A stretch of 64,000 bases of DNA. Origin: Hedera helix. Lineage: Eukaryota; Streptophyta; Magnoliopsida; Apiales; Araliaceae. Both the position numbers and the translations under genes were made by a program. Location: positions 12,424,533-12,488,532 of the forward strand of contig OX359282.1 of assembly GCA_947179155.2 (NCBI GenBank), written 5' to 3'. This document shows positions 32,554 through 43,632 of this stretch, one piece after another (position 1 is the first letter of the stretch; the number at the start of each line of letters is the position of its first letter). Under the pieces are notes generated by a model that did no database searches, was not told where the DNA came from, and worked only from the letters and a program-made list of their open reading frames with translations.

Positions 32554-32879
32554 TTGTATTATTTCCTTTATTTATGTACATAGATGCAGTAGAAACCTAA
32601 CTTTTGTCTTAATAGAGGGTTAGTATGTTGTAAATCCCAACTCTATGAAGTTGTGGGATATGTTTATGTTATATCTCGTCTTTTGTTTTAAGTATTAGGG
32701 TTAGTAGCGTTTATAGCAGTATGCTTATGATTTAAAAGTGTTATGCACTGTGTTTTAGCATATGAATATAAATGCATTTCCGTTTATGTTTATATGTGTC
32801 GAGACGATTATTTGTGCTTTAGTTTAAATTACTTAAGCTACAAAACAAAAGTAAAAAGGATTGAAACCGATTCTTTAAT

Positions 32880-32901
32880 AAATTAAATTTTCCTTATACA
32901 G
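32880..32901 (+). other. Predicted 3' splice site just before gag (G1)
   Basis: TTTTCCTTATACAG/AAAATG places a pyrimidine-rich acceptor three bases before the gag ATG. G2 keeps TTTTCTCTAAACAG/AAAATG at 48433-48412 (minus). The tract differs but the AG/AAAATG context is the same. Confidence 0.5.
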
Positions 32902-32904
32902 AAA

Positions 32905-34803
32905 ATGCCGCCACAGAGAAGAAATCAACGACTACCCCCACCACCACCTGAAGAGTCAGTTAACGCAGGAGGGGTACCACCAAACCCTGTTCAAGAGTTT
33001 GTGGAAATGTTAATGGGAGCATTCCGCGGACGAAACGCAGACGCTACTAGAGCAACAAACCCTGCCGCTCCACTAGCAAGCTTTAAGGATTTCAACCTAA
33101 TAGGACCACCCAAGTTCAAAGGGACCACGGATCCTATAGAAGCACAGACCTGGATAGAGGAGATGGAAAAAGTCTTCGAGGTCGCACGAGTCGCAGAGGA
33201 GAAAATGACCTCATTTGCTACCTTCATGATGAAAGGGGAGGCCAGACACTGGTGGAAGGCCAATAAAATTAGAGCAGGGGAGGGAATGATTGCGTGGGCG
33301 CGATTCAAAGAAGTATTCTTGGAGAACTACTTTCCAGAGAGTACACAGATTAGGATGGAAATCAAATTCCTAGAGCTTAAGCAGGGTAACTTGTCCGTAT
33401 TCGAATATGCCGCCAAGTTCAATGAATTGGCAAGATTTGCTCCACATCAAGTGGACACAGAGGCGAGACGCGTCAGGAGGTTTGAGCAGGGGCTGAAACC
33501 GTGGGTTTACAGTCGGGTAGCTGTTCTCCAAATTACAAACTTTGCAACATTACTGAAAAAAGCTATCATAGCTGAAGGAGGGAACGAAGCATTAAACAAG
33601 CACAACCAGGAACGGAACAAGAAGAAGGGTGAAGAAGGAAACCGAGAGGGTAGCAGCGGGGCCAGCAACTCGAACAAATGCAAGTGGAATAACAACAGCA
33701 GTTCGGGGACACCCCAGGGAAGTGACTCTAAGAAAGCCAGCAAGTGTAGTAACTGCGGGAAGAACCACGCGGAGGTATGTATAAGGGGGAAGAACGTTTG
33801 CTATAACTGTGGGCAAGAGGGGCACATCGCTCCTAATTGTCCCACACCAAAGAGGAAGGGTTGTTTCGCCTGCGGGGCCATGGACCATCAGTTTAAGGAT
33901 TGTCCAAAGAAAAAGAATACCGGAGGGAGTTTGGGCTATAGGGGAAGCAACAACAACAACTACAAACTGACCATTGGAGGCCCGGTGCCACAGAATAAAC
34001 CAACGGCACGGACTTTCAACATGACGGTGCAGGACGCCGTTGAATCAAAAGACGTGGTGTCAGGTATTATTCCGATCAATGATATAAATGCTTATGTATT
34101 ATTTGATTCATTTGCTACCTGTTCATTTGTGTCTGATGAATTCGCTAGACGGTTAGAATTGCCTAGTGAAAAACTAGAGAACCCAATGAACATAGAAGTT
34201 GCAAATAAAGAAGTGATTCCTGTAGAGTATATACATAGAAATTGTTATGCTGAAATCAGGGGTCAGAAGTTGAGTGTAAATTTAATCCCGATACGTTTGG
34301 GAGAGTTTGACGTTATACTTGGAATGGATTGGTTGTTTAACCATGGAGCGATAATTGACTGTAAAAAAAAGTGTATACACCTTAAGACACCGAATAAGTC
34401 TAAGGTCGTATTTTATGGTAGCAAGTCGTCTATACATTCAACATGTCTGACGATGATGCAGGCCAAGAAACTATTAAAAAAAGGTTGTGTAGGGTATTTG
34501 GCTCACGTAGTGGACACACAGATGGTGAATCCCGAGATGGAGCAAATACCAGTAGTTAGGGAGTTCATGGACGTGTTTCCAAACGAACTGCAAGGTTTAC
34601 CGCCAGATAGGGAGATAGAATTTGTAATTGATTTGGTACCGGGGACAGCACCAATATCAAAGGCACCATATAAGATGGCTCCGGTAGAAATGAAGGAGTT
34701 AATGATTCAACTGCAGGAGTTGTTTGATAATAAGTACATTCAGCCAAGTGTTTCTCCATGGGGAGCACCGGTGTTGTTTGTAAAGAAGAAGGATGGTCGA
34801 TGA
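32905..34803 (+). pseudogene. G1 gag-protease and start of reverse transcriptase
   Basis: Starts MPPQRRNQRLPPPPPEES. Gag domain at about residues 75-230 (GEARHWWKANK at about 112); Cys/His boxes at about 285-335: an atypical CSNCGKNHAEVC, then two canonical knuckles (CYNCGQEGHIAPNC, CFACGAMDHQFKDC). The protease active site reads D401-S-F403 where G2 has DSGA, so the essential Gly is replaced by Phe (TTT, 34111-34113). After the protease the frame enters RT (SPWGAPVLFVKKKDG) and stops at 34801 because one base is missing near 34797 relative to G2. Catalytically inactive protease by inference. Confidence 0.88.
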
Positions 34804-36098
34804 GACTGTGTATGGATTATAGAGAGATGAATAAGGTAACAATTAAGAACAAGTACCCGTTGCCACGAATTGACGATCTTTTTGATCAATTAAAAGGGGC
34901 GAAGTACTTTTCAAAGATTGACTTGAGGACTGGTTATCATCAGTTGAAAGTCAGGAAGGAGGATGTACCCAAGACGACATTCAGAACTCGATATGGGCAT
35001 TATGAGTTTCTGGTAATGTCGTTTGGACTAACGAATGCGCCAGCCGCATTTATGGACATGATGAACAGAATATTCAAGCAGTACTTGGATAAATTTGTAG
35101 TCATGTTCATTGAGGATATTTTGGTTTATTCCAAGACGGAGGAGGAGCATGCTGAACACCTAAGAGTGGTGTTGGAGATTTTACGGAAGGAACAATTGTA
35201 CGCTAAGTTTTCGAAGTGTGAATTCTGGTTAGAGAGAGTTCAATTTTTAGGTCATGTTATTTACAAAGAGGGAGTTTCAATTGATCCAGCGAAGGTTGAA
35301 GCGATGATGAATTGGGAACAACCAAGGACGCCGACGGAGGTAAGAAGTTTCTTAAGGTTAGTGAGTTACTATCGGAGATTCATTCAAGATTTTTCAAAGA
35401 TAGCAACACCGTTAACAAATTTAACGAGGAAGACGGTGAAATATGTATGGACGGAGAAGTGTGATGAGAGTTTTCAGGAGCTAAAGAAAAGACTTAGTGA
35501 AACACCTGTATTGACTTTACCGGACGATACGGGAGGTTTTACGGTCTACAGTGATGCATCGCACAAGGGACTTGGCTGTGTGCTTATGCAAAACGGCAAG
35601 GTCGTTGCGTATGCGTCCAGACAGTTGAAGGATTACGAGAAGGGATACCCTACCCACGACTTGGAGCTAATAGCGGTAGTGTTTTCCCTTAGAATTTGGA
35701 GACATTATTTGTATGGAGAGAAATGTGAGATATTCACATACCATAAGAGTCTGAAGTATATCTTCACACAGAAGGAGTTAAATATGAGGCAACAGAGGTG
35801 GTTAGAGTTGATCAAAGATTATGATTGTGAAATTCTATACCATCCCGGCAAGGCTAATGTAGTAGCAGATGCTCTAAGTAGAAAGAGTAGGGAGAAATTG
35901 TTCATATTGACAGATCAGGAACAATTAGTTCAGGAGATGGCTCGAATGGAATTGGAGGTGAGAAATCTAAATGAGTCAATGGAAGTGGAAGCGAGCCCAA
36001 CCTTACTAGATAGGATGAAAGAGACTCAGGACAAAGATGAAGAGTGTGTCAGAATAAGGATGAGAATGACCGAAGGAGAAGAGGTCAAATTCAAATAG
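34758..36098 (+). pseudogene. G1 reverse transcriptase and RNase H
   Basis: Continues pol in the shifted frame from about 34800 (MRLCMDYREMNK...). RT motifs are well preserved (DLRTGYHQLK, FGLTNAPAAFM), but the catalytic box reads FIED instead of FIDD (GAG at 35112-35114), which should abolish or strongly reduce polymerisation. RNase H is recognisable (FTVYSDASHKGLG, then HPGKANVVADALSRK). A TAG at 36096-36098 ends the frame in the linker before integrase, and further stops occur at about 36159 and 36178. Confidence 0.88.
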
Positions 36099-37020
36099 GA
36101 TAGCATGGGATTGCTAAGGTTTGAAAATCGTGTTTGGGTACCGCTAGTGCCTGAATTATGACAGGAGATTTTGCAATAGGCCCACAGTACGAGATACTCA
36201 ATACATCCGGGAAGTACGAAGATGTATCAAGATCTGTGTCAGCATTTTTGGTGGCCGAATTTAAAAAGGGAGGTTGCAGAATGTGTCAGTCGATGCCTAC
36301 CTTGTCAAAGGGTAAAAGCCGAACATCAGAGACCTAGTGGATTATTACAGCTGTTAGAAATTCTTGAGTGGAAATGGGAGCATATCACAATGGATTTTGT
36401 GGTAGGACTTCCAGCAACACAGAAGGGATTTGACCAATATGGGTAATTGTGGATCGACTAACAAAGTCAGCGCACTTTTTTCCAATCAAGATTAAGTTCA
36501 GTTTGGATCAGTTGGCTAAACTGTACATCAAGGAGATAGTTTCGAGACATGGGGTGCCGGTATCGATTGTGTCAGACAGAGATCCGCGCTTCACGTCAAA
36601 ATTTTGGAGAAGTGTTCAGGAGAGATTGGGGACACAGTTGAGAATGAGTACAGTATATCATCCGCAGACAGATGGACAAAATGAAAGAACCATACAGACA
36701 TTGAAATACATGCTCAGGGCCTGCGTGATGGATTTCAAGGGTAGTTGGGAAAACCATCTACCACTAGTTGAGTTCGCATACAACAACAGTTATCATACAA
36801 ACATAGGCATGCCGCCTTACGAAGCATTGTACGGAAGAAAGTGCAGAACACCTCTATGTTGGAATGAGGTAGGAGAACGACGACTGTTGGGACCAGAATT
36901 GGTTCAACAGACTGTAGAAATAATCAAAGTAATAAGAGCTCGGCTAGTAGAAGCTCAAGACCGTCAGAAGAAGTACGCCGATTTACATCGGCAGAAGCGA
37001 GACTTCGAACCTAGTAGCTC
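36099..37020 (+). pseudogene. G1 integrase, truncated
   Basis: Integrase follows in the pol frame: zinc-binding region (HPGSTKMYQDLCQHFWWP..., CVSRCLPC) and the DDE core with Asp at 36452 (VDRLTKSAHF), Asp at 36575 (SDRDPRFTS) and Glu at 36683 (QNERTIQTL). Stops interrupt the first part and a local frame break lies at about 36440. The coding sequence runs to RDFEPSS, where it meets LTR sequence at about 37012; the remaining C-terminus, any chromodomain, the polypurine tract and the first ~210 bp of the 3' LTR are missing. Confidence 0.85.
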
Positions 37021-40000
37021 ATGTAATTAATTTAATTACTAGTCCGTGTAATTAATTAAATAAGCCCAATGCTTATTTTAATTAAAGGTAACATAGTATA
37101 TTAAATGTTAGCCCAATGTAAAAATTAAATGGAGCCCAAACAATTTAATTGAATGAGACCAATAGAATTTATTTTCAAGTCCAAAATAGAGCCCAAATGA
37201 AAGTCAAAATCATGGTCAAACATTTTATAAATGTATATATATATATATATATATATATAAGGGTATATAGGTATATACAATATATATAATATAAAGCAAG
37301 ATGGAGATCAATTTGGAGTGATTGCCGGCAATATGGGGGGGGGGGGGGGGGAACCACAATGAATGACTTGCTTGCAATGTGCTTGAGTGTGTGTTGAAGG
37401 AGTACCCTAGTTGGTGAACAACTCCTACCAACCCAAGTCCTTTTTGTAAGGAAAATCCCTAAAATCTAGCTAAGTGAAGATAAAAGATAAGATTAGCTTG
37501 GTGAATTAATAGAGATATAGAGTGTATATGTATACAATTTGGATGATAACTCTTGGCTATAAATAGAGTGCTTCTCTTATGTGTTATGTTGGTTGAACAT
37601 TTTCTAGAGCATTTAAGAGAGAAAAATAGAGAACAAGTGAGAGTTGAGAAGGAATACACTAGGAGTGCACATCTAGGAGCCAAGGTGGAGTCACTAGCTA
37701 AGTTCATAGCCAAGAGGAAGAGAGCATTCAAATCTCAATGGTTTAAAAGTGCTCAAACCATTTCTTATTTCATTTATATAGCATATATGTGTTTTAATCG
37801 GTTAAAATATATTTTTAACCGACCAAAACTTGTTTTGATGGTCTAGAAGTATTTAGTTATGTAATATATGTATATTCATAGCTCTATGTGCTTATAATAT
37901 GATTTGGTATGTGAGAAATGCATAAAAGTTGTAGAAATGTTCATAACACATTTTACCGGTAAAACCCTAACGATACATGTTGTGTTTAATGTTGTATTTT
38001 GAAATGTACAAGTTTGAAATTGGATTTTTACGGCTAGAAATTTACATACATGAGTTTTAAAGAAAACCCAACTTGTAGCTTTCAAAAATAATGAAAAACA
38101 AAGGAGTTATGGTTTTTACCGCAAAGTAGGTCGTTTTTAAACCCTAGATGGTTCGATCTTTAAATTTCGTGTAAAACGTTTTCAAAAATGTGATTGAACC
38201 ATGGAATATTGTAAAACAAGAAGTTAGGAAGACAACAACACTAAGTTGGTGTCATTTGAATGTGTAGAGTTCATTTATTTCAAGTTTGAACCATTAAAAC
38301 CAATGATTTATGAAACTAGTTTTTATTCTGTCATTGTGAGCGATATTATGAATACTTCCGTTCGGAATTTGGATTTATGATCTAAAGAGAAATTGTAGAT
38401 CATGCAATTCGGATGAGAATGGACTCAAGAATCATTCCAAAATGTTTTAAAATGAAGAAGTTATGACTGCCGGAGCGTCGGGGGGTCGGGCAGTCCAAAA
38501 ATTGATTTTTCAAAAGTAGGTCAAGCGCCTACCAAGAGCCTACCAAGCACCTAGGCGCTTGAACCCGCTGTTCCTGAGCGCAGATTCGGTCCGGGACAGG
38601 TCGGGTCGGGTCGGTCCGGGTCGGGTTTTCTATGGAAATTTAAGTTGAAATAAGTGTAAAATGAATGTGTTTGAATATTAAACCAATACATTGAGTTTAT
38701 TAGTAATTAATTGGTAGCTAAATGTTTAAAATTAAGACTAATGTTAACACAATTAAAAAGTTAACTATTGGTATTGTTTATAATAAAATATTATTAAGAG
38801 GTAAATAATATTAATATGTGATTAGAATGTTATTAAATGATTATAACATTTGTAAATGATTAAATTATTATTAAATGGATTATAATATTAGATAGTGAAT
38901 AAAATATTATTAAATGATTAATAATATTAGATAATGATTAAAATATTATTAAATGATTAATAATATTAGTTAATGAATAAAATATTATTAAATAATTAAT
39001 AATATTAATAATGTGATTAATGTATTATTAAATGGTTAATAATATTAAAAGATTAATACAATATTATTAAGGGATTAATAATATTAGAAGAATAATAGAA
39101 TATTATTAAATGATTAATAATATTATAAGACTAATGGAATATTATTAATTATTAATAATGTTAGATAATAATGTGAACTATATCAAGTAATTAATATAGG
39201 TTTTATGTGATTGAAATATTATCAAGTAATGATAATATGTTCTAAGTGTCTAATATACCATTAATTATTTAATTATGTGGTTAGGTATAACATGTATAGA
39301 TGTTATCATATGAATGCGTATATGATACTGATTCGAAGATCAACTTGATTAATTGTTAGGTCTATCTAAAGAGAATTTAATTGAATTGGTTAGCAGTAGA
39401 CCACGCACAAGGCAAGTTTCTTCTTAACCCTAACTTGTATTTATTGTTGCAAGTATTCTTCAACCTTATTTACATTGACCAATTCAATTATTGTTGAGCA
39501 AGTATCTACACTCGTAGTTATTTAACAGACCTTTGAGTGAATTAATTATTGAAAATTACTTCACATTATTATTGTATTGTATTCGCACATAGTGCCTTTG
39601 CAAATGTTATAGTTCAGAAATTTAAGAACTGTTTAAGAATGTCTAAGCTAATTGTTTCGGCTAGACAAATGCATGTTTAAATTCATCTAATTGAAAATTT
39701 TAAAAGCTTATCCAAACCATTGGTTGGTGCAGATTCTTATAATAAGACTGAGAAAGAACAACCTTAGTTAAAGGGGATTTTTATATTGTCGGGTAACCGA
39801 ATTTGCGCAAGAAAACTAAATGTTATGCATATACATAGGACATGAGAGGACTGACCCCCTCAAGTGTCCCGTTATTTTTAACAAGGAGTCAGACATTGTA
39901 TGTCTGTTTTACCTTAGTAGCATTTCACGGTCATTAAAGACCACTCAGCAGTAAAGTGACATACATTCTTTTATTGAACATTGATTCTTGATATCTTTCA

Positions 40001-40424
40001 CAATTGTTATTGTTGAAAACCTTGAAGTTATTTCCCTTCATCATGATATATCGTATGATTGTTGTTATAAACTTGTTGAGCCATTTAGTTGCTCATTCTT
40101 GCTATATCATTACTATTTTTCAGCCAATCCCGAAAGCTCTAAATCGGACAAAGGCAAGGGGAAAGCCAATGCTTAATTTTAGTAGTTGCATGCTAGTTTA
40201 AATTACTGTTATGTAATTACTGTTGTAAATCTTTTGTATTTTCCATTAAGATATGTAATGTTTAAGATTAAGGTAATAGACCTTAGGAAGTGTAGCCTTT
40301 TGTTAAGGAACCTTTTGCATTATTCCGCGAAGTTTGAATACAATTTATGTATTTCATTGTTGTTTAGTATTGTACAGTGAGAACCAAACCCGAGGTTAAA
40401 GAACCCGGATTTGGGGTCGTCACA
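37012..40424 (+). repeat. Truncated 3' LTR of G1
   Basis: Corresponds to the 5' LTR from about position 636 to its end, without S1. The left end is a deletion junction in AACCTAGTAGC shared with the 5' LTR (632-642). TATA box at 37558, G17 at 37335-37351, expanded-loop hairpin at 38521-38562, AT-hairpin array at about 38785-39160, TGAGC-type motif at 40072-40123 (here TTGAGC). Ends GGGTCGTCACA, then TAATT. Confidence 0.9.
40072..40123 (+). other. Conserved TGAGC/GCTCA motif with TTTCAG (G1 3' LTR)
   Basis: CTTGTTGAGC...GCTCATTCTTGC, then TTTTTCAG ending at 40123, 301 bp before the LTR end as in the 5' LTR. Confidence 0.6.
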
Positions 40425-42136
40425 TAATTAACCCTAACTATGCATGGTTAACTTAACCAATGAATGGTTAAGTGTTGGAGAAATTGATATTATATATATA
40501 TGTGTGTGTATGTTGAGCATGAGAGTTAAGTTTATTTTGCTGAAAATGTTGCTACCATTCGAAGTTGCTAGAAGTTAAGAGAGAAAATGAGAGAAGCTTT
40601 GAAAGGTGAGGAAAGAAAGCTTTATTACATGAGCTAGGGTGCTTGGTTGGCCTCGAAGCAAAAAGAAAAGAGGAAAAGCTCGTCATGAGGAAGCTTTTGA
40701 TATAAAGAAGTTGGTCATCCAAAAAGGTATAAAGATGTTCAAGCTATCAAACTTATTATTCATGTGTTTAAACTCAAGAATAGAGGAAGCCATGCATGTA
40801 TCTATGGAGATACATGTCGATTATGTGATTTACATGTTATGTATGTGATTTTTAATGAAACCCTAAGTGTTCAAGTGGTATAAACAAGGTGGTGTATTAT
40901 TCATGCATGAAACCATGATTTATGGGTTGATTATGTGTTATATGTGGCTAGAAGTGATGAAAACCTAGATGGAGAGGTTGAACATATTTAAAGCATGCAT
41001 AATTTTATGCTAGATAGTTTTAAAGAATCATAAATGGTTTATGGGTATGAGTTGTTAAGGAAAAGTTACAATATTAGGCTATAATTTGCAATTAAACCGA
41101 ATCGTAATCTGTAAAGTGCATTAGAATGTGCACATAGAAGTTACATGAATATACAAAGTGATTAAATGTGTATGTGGTAGCCTATGTGGTGTATTGATTC
41201 CAAAAATTAAAGTTGAGTTTAAGGTTGGATTTTGTAAAGTTGATGAAATGCCATCAATATGAGAATTTTGGCTATTTTGAGAAATTTAAGGTTAAATGAG
41301 GTTAAATAACTAAGTTTGATGTTAATACATGTGTTAGAGTCGATTTGGAAGTCATTCGGTTCGTATGGCGACAATTGAAGATTTTAAACGTTTTAAAATT
41401 TTCGTTGACGATCAAAACGAACCTTTCGGAAAAATGGATTCAAATGAAAAGTTTTAAATGTCTAGAAGGCCCATACGATTCAATTATGTGTTATATGTGT
41501 TAAATGAGGTGTTAGAATCAAGTCTTGCAAAAAGGGGCCAAGAATGACATAAGTTTTGGAAATGAAAAGTTCGTGAAATGTGATGAAAATCCAACTCATA
41601 GGTGATTTTTGGAAATTTGGAGGAATTAAAGGTTAAATTAATTCACATGACTTAGTTTTATGTTGTTACACGTGTCTACGTTGATTTGGAAATCAACGGA
41701 TGAGAATTTGAATGAAATGGCAATTCGAACGATCGAAATCGATCGTTTCGACCCTAAATGGATTTTTATGGATAATTCTCGCCTAGTGCGAAGTTTTATG
41801 GTTTTAAAAGTTTGGACATGTCATTTATGACCTAATTGAACTATGTCAAGTGTTAGAATGTAGTTTTAAAGCATATGGCCAAAAATCACAAAGTTGGAAA
41901 AATTGAGTTTGAAAGTCAAAAAATTTCTAAGTGTTGGAACTGAGTTGAATAGCCCTCCTAAGAGGTAGTGTATCACTAATTTCAAGAATCCAAATGTGCC
42001 AAGTAGTATTTTTTTAAAATACTAGGTAGTAAGGTCTAGATGTGGTCCAAATTTGAGCTCAATTGGATGTAAGACGAATGAGTTAAAAATCGGCAAAGGT
42101 AGTGCAAAAATCAGAATTTCTGATTCTGAACATTGT

Positions 42137-42177
42137 GCCCCCGCGCAATGTTTTGTAGTAAACATTGCGCTGGGGGC
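42137..42177 (+). repeat. 17-bp stem hairpin in LTR X
   Basis: Inner arms GCGCAATGTTT (42143-42153) and AAACATTGCGC (42160-42170) are perfect with a 6-nt loop. Outer arms GCCCCC and GGGGGC extend the stem with one bulged T. It contains the word GCGCAATG shared with S1 and V. Confidence 0.9.
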
Positions 42178-42874
42178 CAAATGTACTGTTCACAGCTGAG
42201 CCAATTTCGCGGCCAACGAGCTTTGGCGGTGCCGGGGCGAAGTTGCTCTATTTTTGAAATTTTTTTAAGCTTCCAAAAAGCTATATTTTGATATGAAATG
42301 ATAAGAATAGGTTATATAAGCCCTAAATAGATAAAAAATGATCAAAATAAAGGATGTTAAGGTATAATGGAATGAAAAATGGCATAATATAGCATGCCTA
42401 AAGCTAAGACAAATCATGTTAAGGGTTATGTAAAAGGTCGGAAGCAAGCTAGGATGTATTATTAACCTACATAAGGTATAATACATTATATGTGAAAGGA
42501 TTAGAGACGAATGGTTGTGTAATTATGGATTGAGTTTAACAACGATTATTAAGTTATGATCCTATAATGATGAATATAGATTGTATGTTTTCAGATAAGG
42601 TTCAAACAAGCAACCTGAGTTAAGGAATGATAGAAGGACCAAGCGAGGCGACAAAGGTTAAGTAAATAAAAGCGTACAGACAAGTTTTTCAGACTAAAGT
42701 GTACTAATTGTTCTAGATGAACTACATTATTATAAAGGATTTGAAATGTGCTCTATGTGCAACTATGAGATATAAATGTTAGATGAAATACGTGGCATTC
42801 ATGCATAATCTGATAAAGTAAAGGAGCATGACGCATATTATAAATCGCGAGCATGAAAGGAGTTATCTGAATTA

Positions 42875-42919
42875 CTTGCCGAGCTTTATGCTCATTCTTG
42901 CCATGAACTAATATTTCAG
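42875..42919 (+). other. Conserved GAGC/GCTC motif with TTTCAG (LTR X)
   Basis: CTTGCCGAGC-TTTAT-GCTCATTCTTGCC, then ATTTCAG ending at 42919. The following frame reads VKYKKAGGSDAA..., similar to VKPEKVEGS... in LTR Z. Confidence 0.6.
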
Positions 42920-43632
42920 GTAAAGTACAAGAAGGCCGGAGGTTCCGATGCAGCTAAGGTAAAGGAACGTGAATGAATAGATCAGCATGAGGAAATTTGT
43001 TATATGTAAATTTTTATAGATGCAAGATATGTAATAGTTTAGTTTAAATGTTAAACTTAGATAGTAAAAAGGAATGTGTGGTTTGTTAACCCATATAGCT
43101 AATGAGCGTGTATGTATTAGTCAAAGTAGAGATTGTAATGATGTAAGGTTATGTTGTACGGATTAGTTATAAGAAGACATGATGATATATGGTATAGATA
43201 TGATGAATGACTGTGTGTAAACAGGAATATGTACAGAACAGATATTTACATAAACAGGGCCATGTATGAATAGTACATGGCAAAATTTTATTTACTGGTT
43301 AAGTTAAATCATAAAATATATGTGATTATGAAATGAAATAAACTAGGTCACAATTTATAAACGTTTGACCTAAGTTCTAATAAATAGTAAGTGAATGTTA
43401 TGATCCTGAGACATGATGATGATTGTAAGATAAGGTTTTATAAAAAAAAATAAAAAATATGGACCGTATTTATGGTCAATTAAAAAGGTATTAAAGGATT
43501 AAAGGTTAAGTTTATTGTATGAGATCGCCGTAAATATATTTTATGATTATAAAAATGGATTTAAAGTTAATGATTATGTAATCCAGATATAAATGGATAG
43601 AATTAAGGAAGGTGGGATCTCAGGGCGTTACA

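Larger units (their letters stand above)
426..40424 (+). mobile_element. Gypsy element G1 (Tekay/Del-like), nested with four later insertions
   Basis: This is a Ty3/Gypsy LTR retrotransposon bounded by the 5-bp duplication TAATT (421-425 and 40425-40429). Its order is 5' LTR (426-7886), initiator-Met primer site (7890), coiled-coil ORF0, gag, protease, reverse transcriptase, RNase H, partial integrase, truncated 3' LTR (37012-40424). Later insertions are solo LTR S1, Copia element C1 and, inside C1, solo LTR S2 and the pararetrovirus cluster. The gag and pol style resembles the Tekay/Del chromoviruses, but the chromodomain end of integrase is deleted, so lineage rests on LTR termini and protein style. 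Frameshifts, stops and active-site substitutions make it non-autonomous now. Confidence 0.9.
40430..43632 (+). mobile_element. LTR X, right part
   Basis: Continues LTR X after the G1 insertion and ends GGGCGTTACA at 43632, directly against integrase-coding sequence of G2. TA-rich promoter-like sequence (about 40485), donor-like AAG/GTATAAAG at 40726/40727, a large hairpin at 42137-42177 and the TGAGC-type motif at 42875-42919. Homologous in reverse to LTR Z. No primer site follows, so this is probably a solo LTR, though its 5' end is outside the window. Confidence 0.8.

Noticed and set aside
40639..40848. 69-codon frame in LTR X
   Set aside because: No similarity to known proteins that I can see and no conservation in the homologous LTR Z. 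It overlaps the predicted leader exon and intron.
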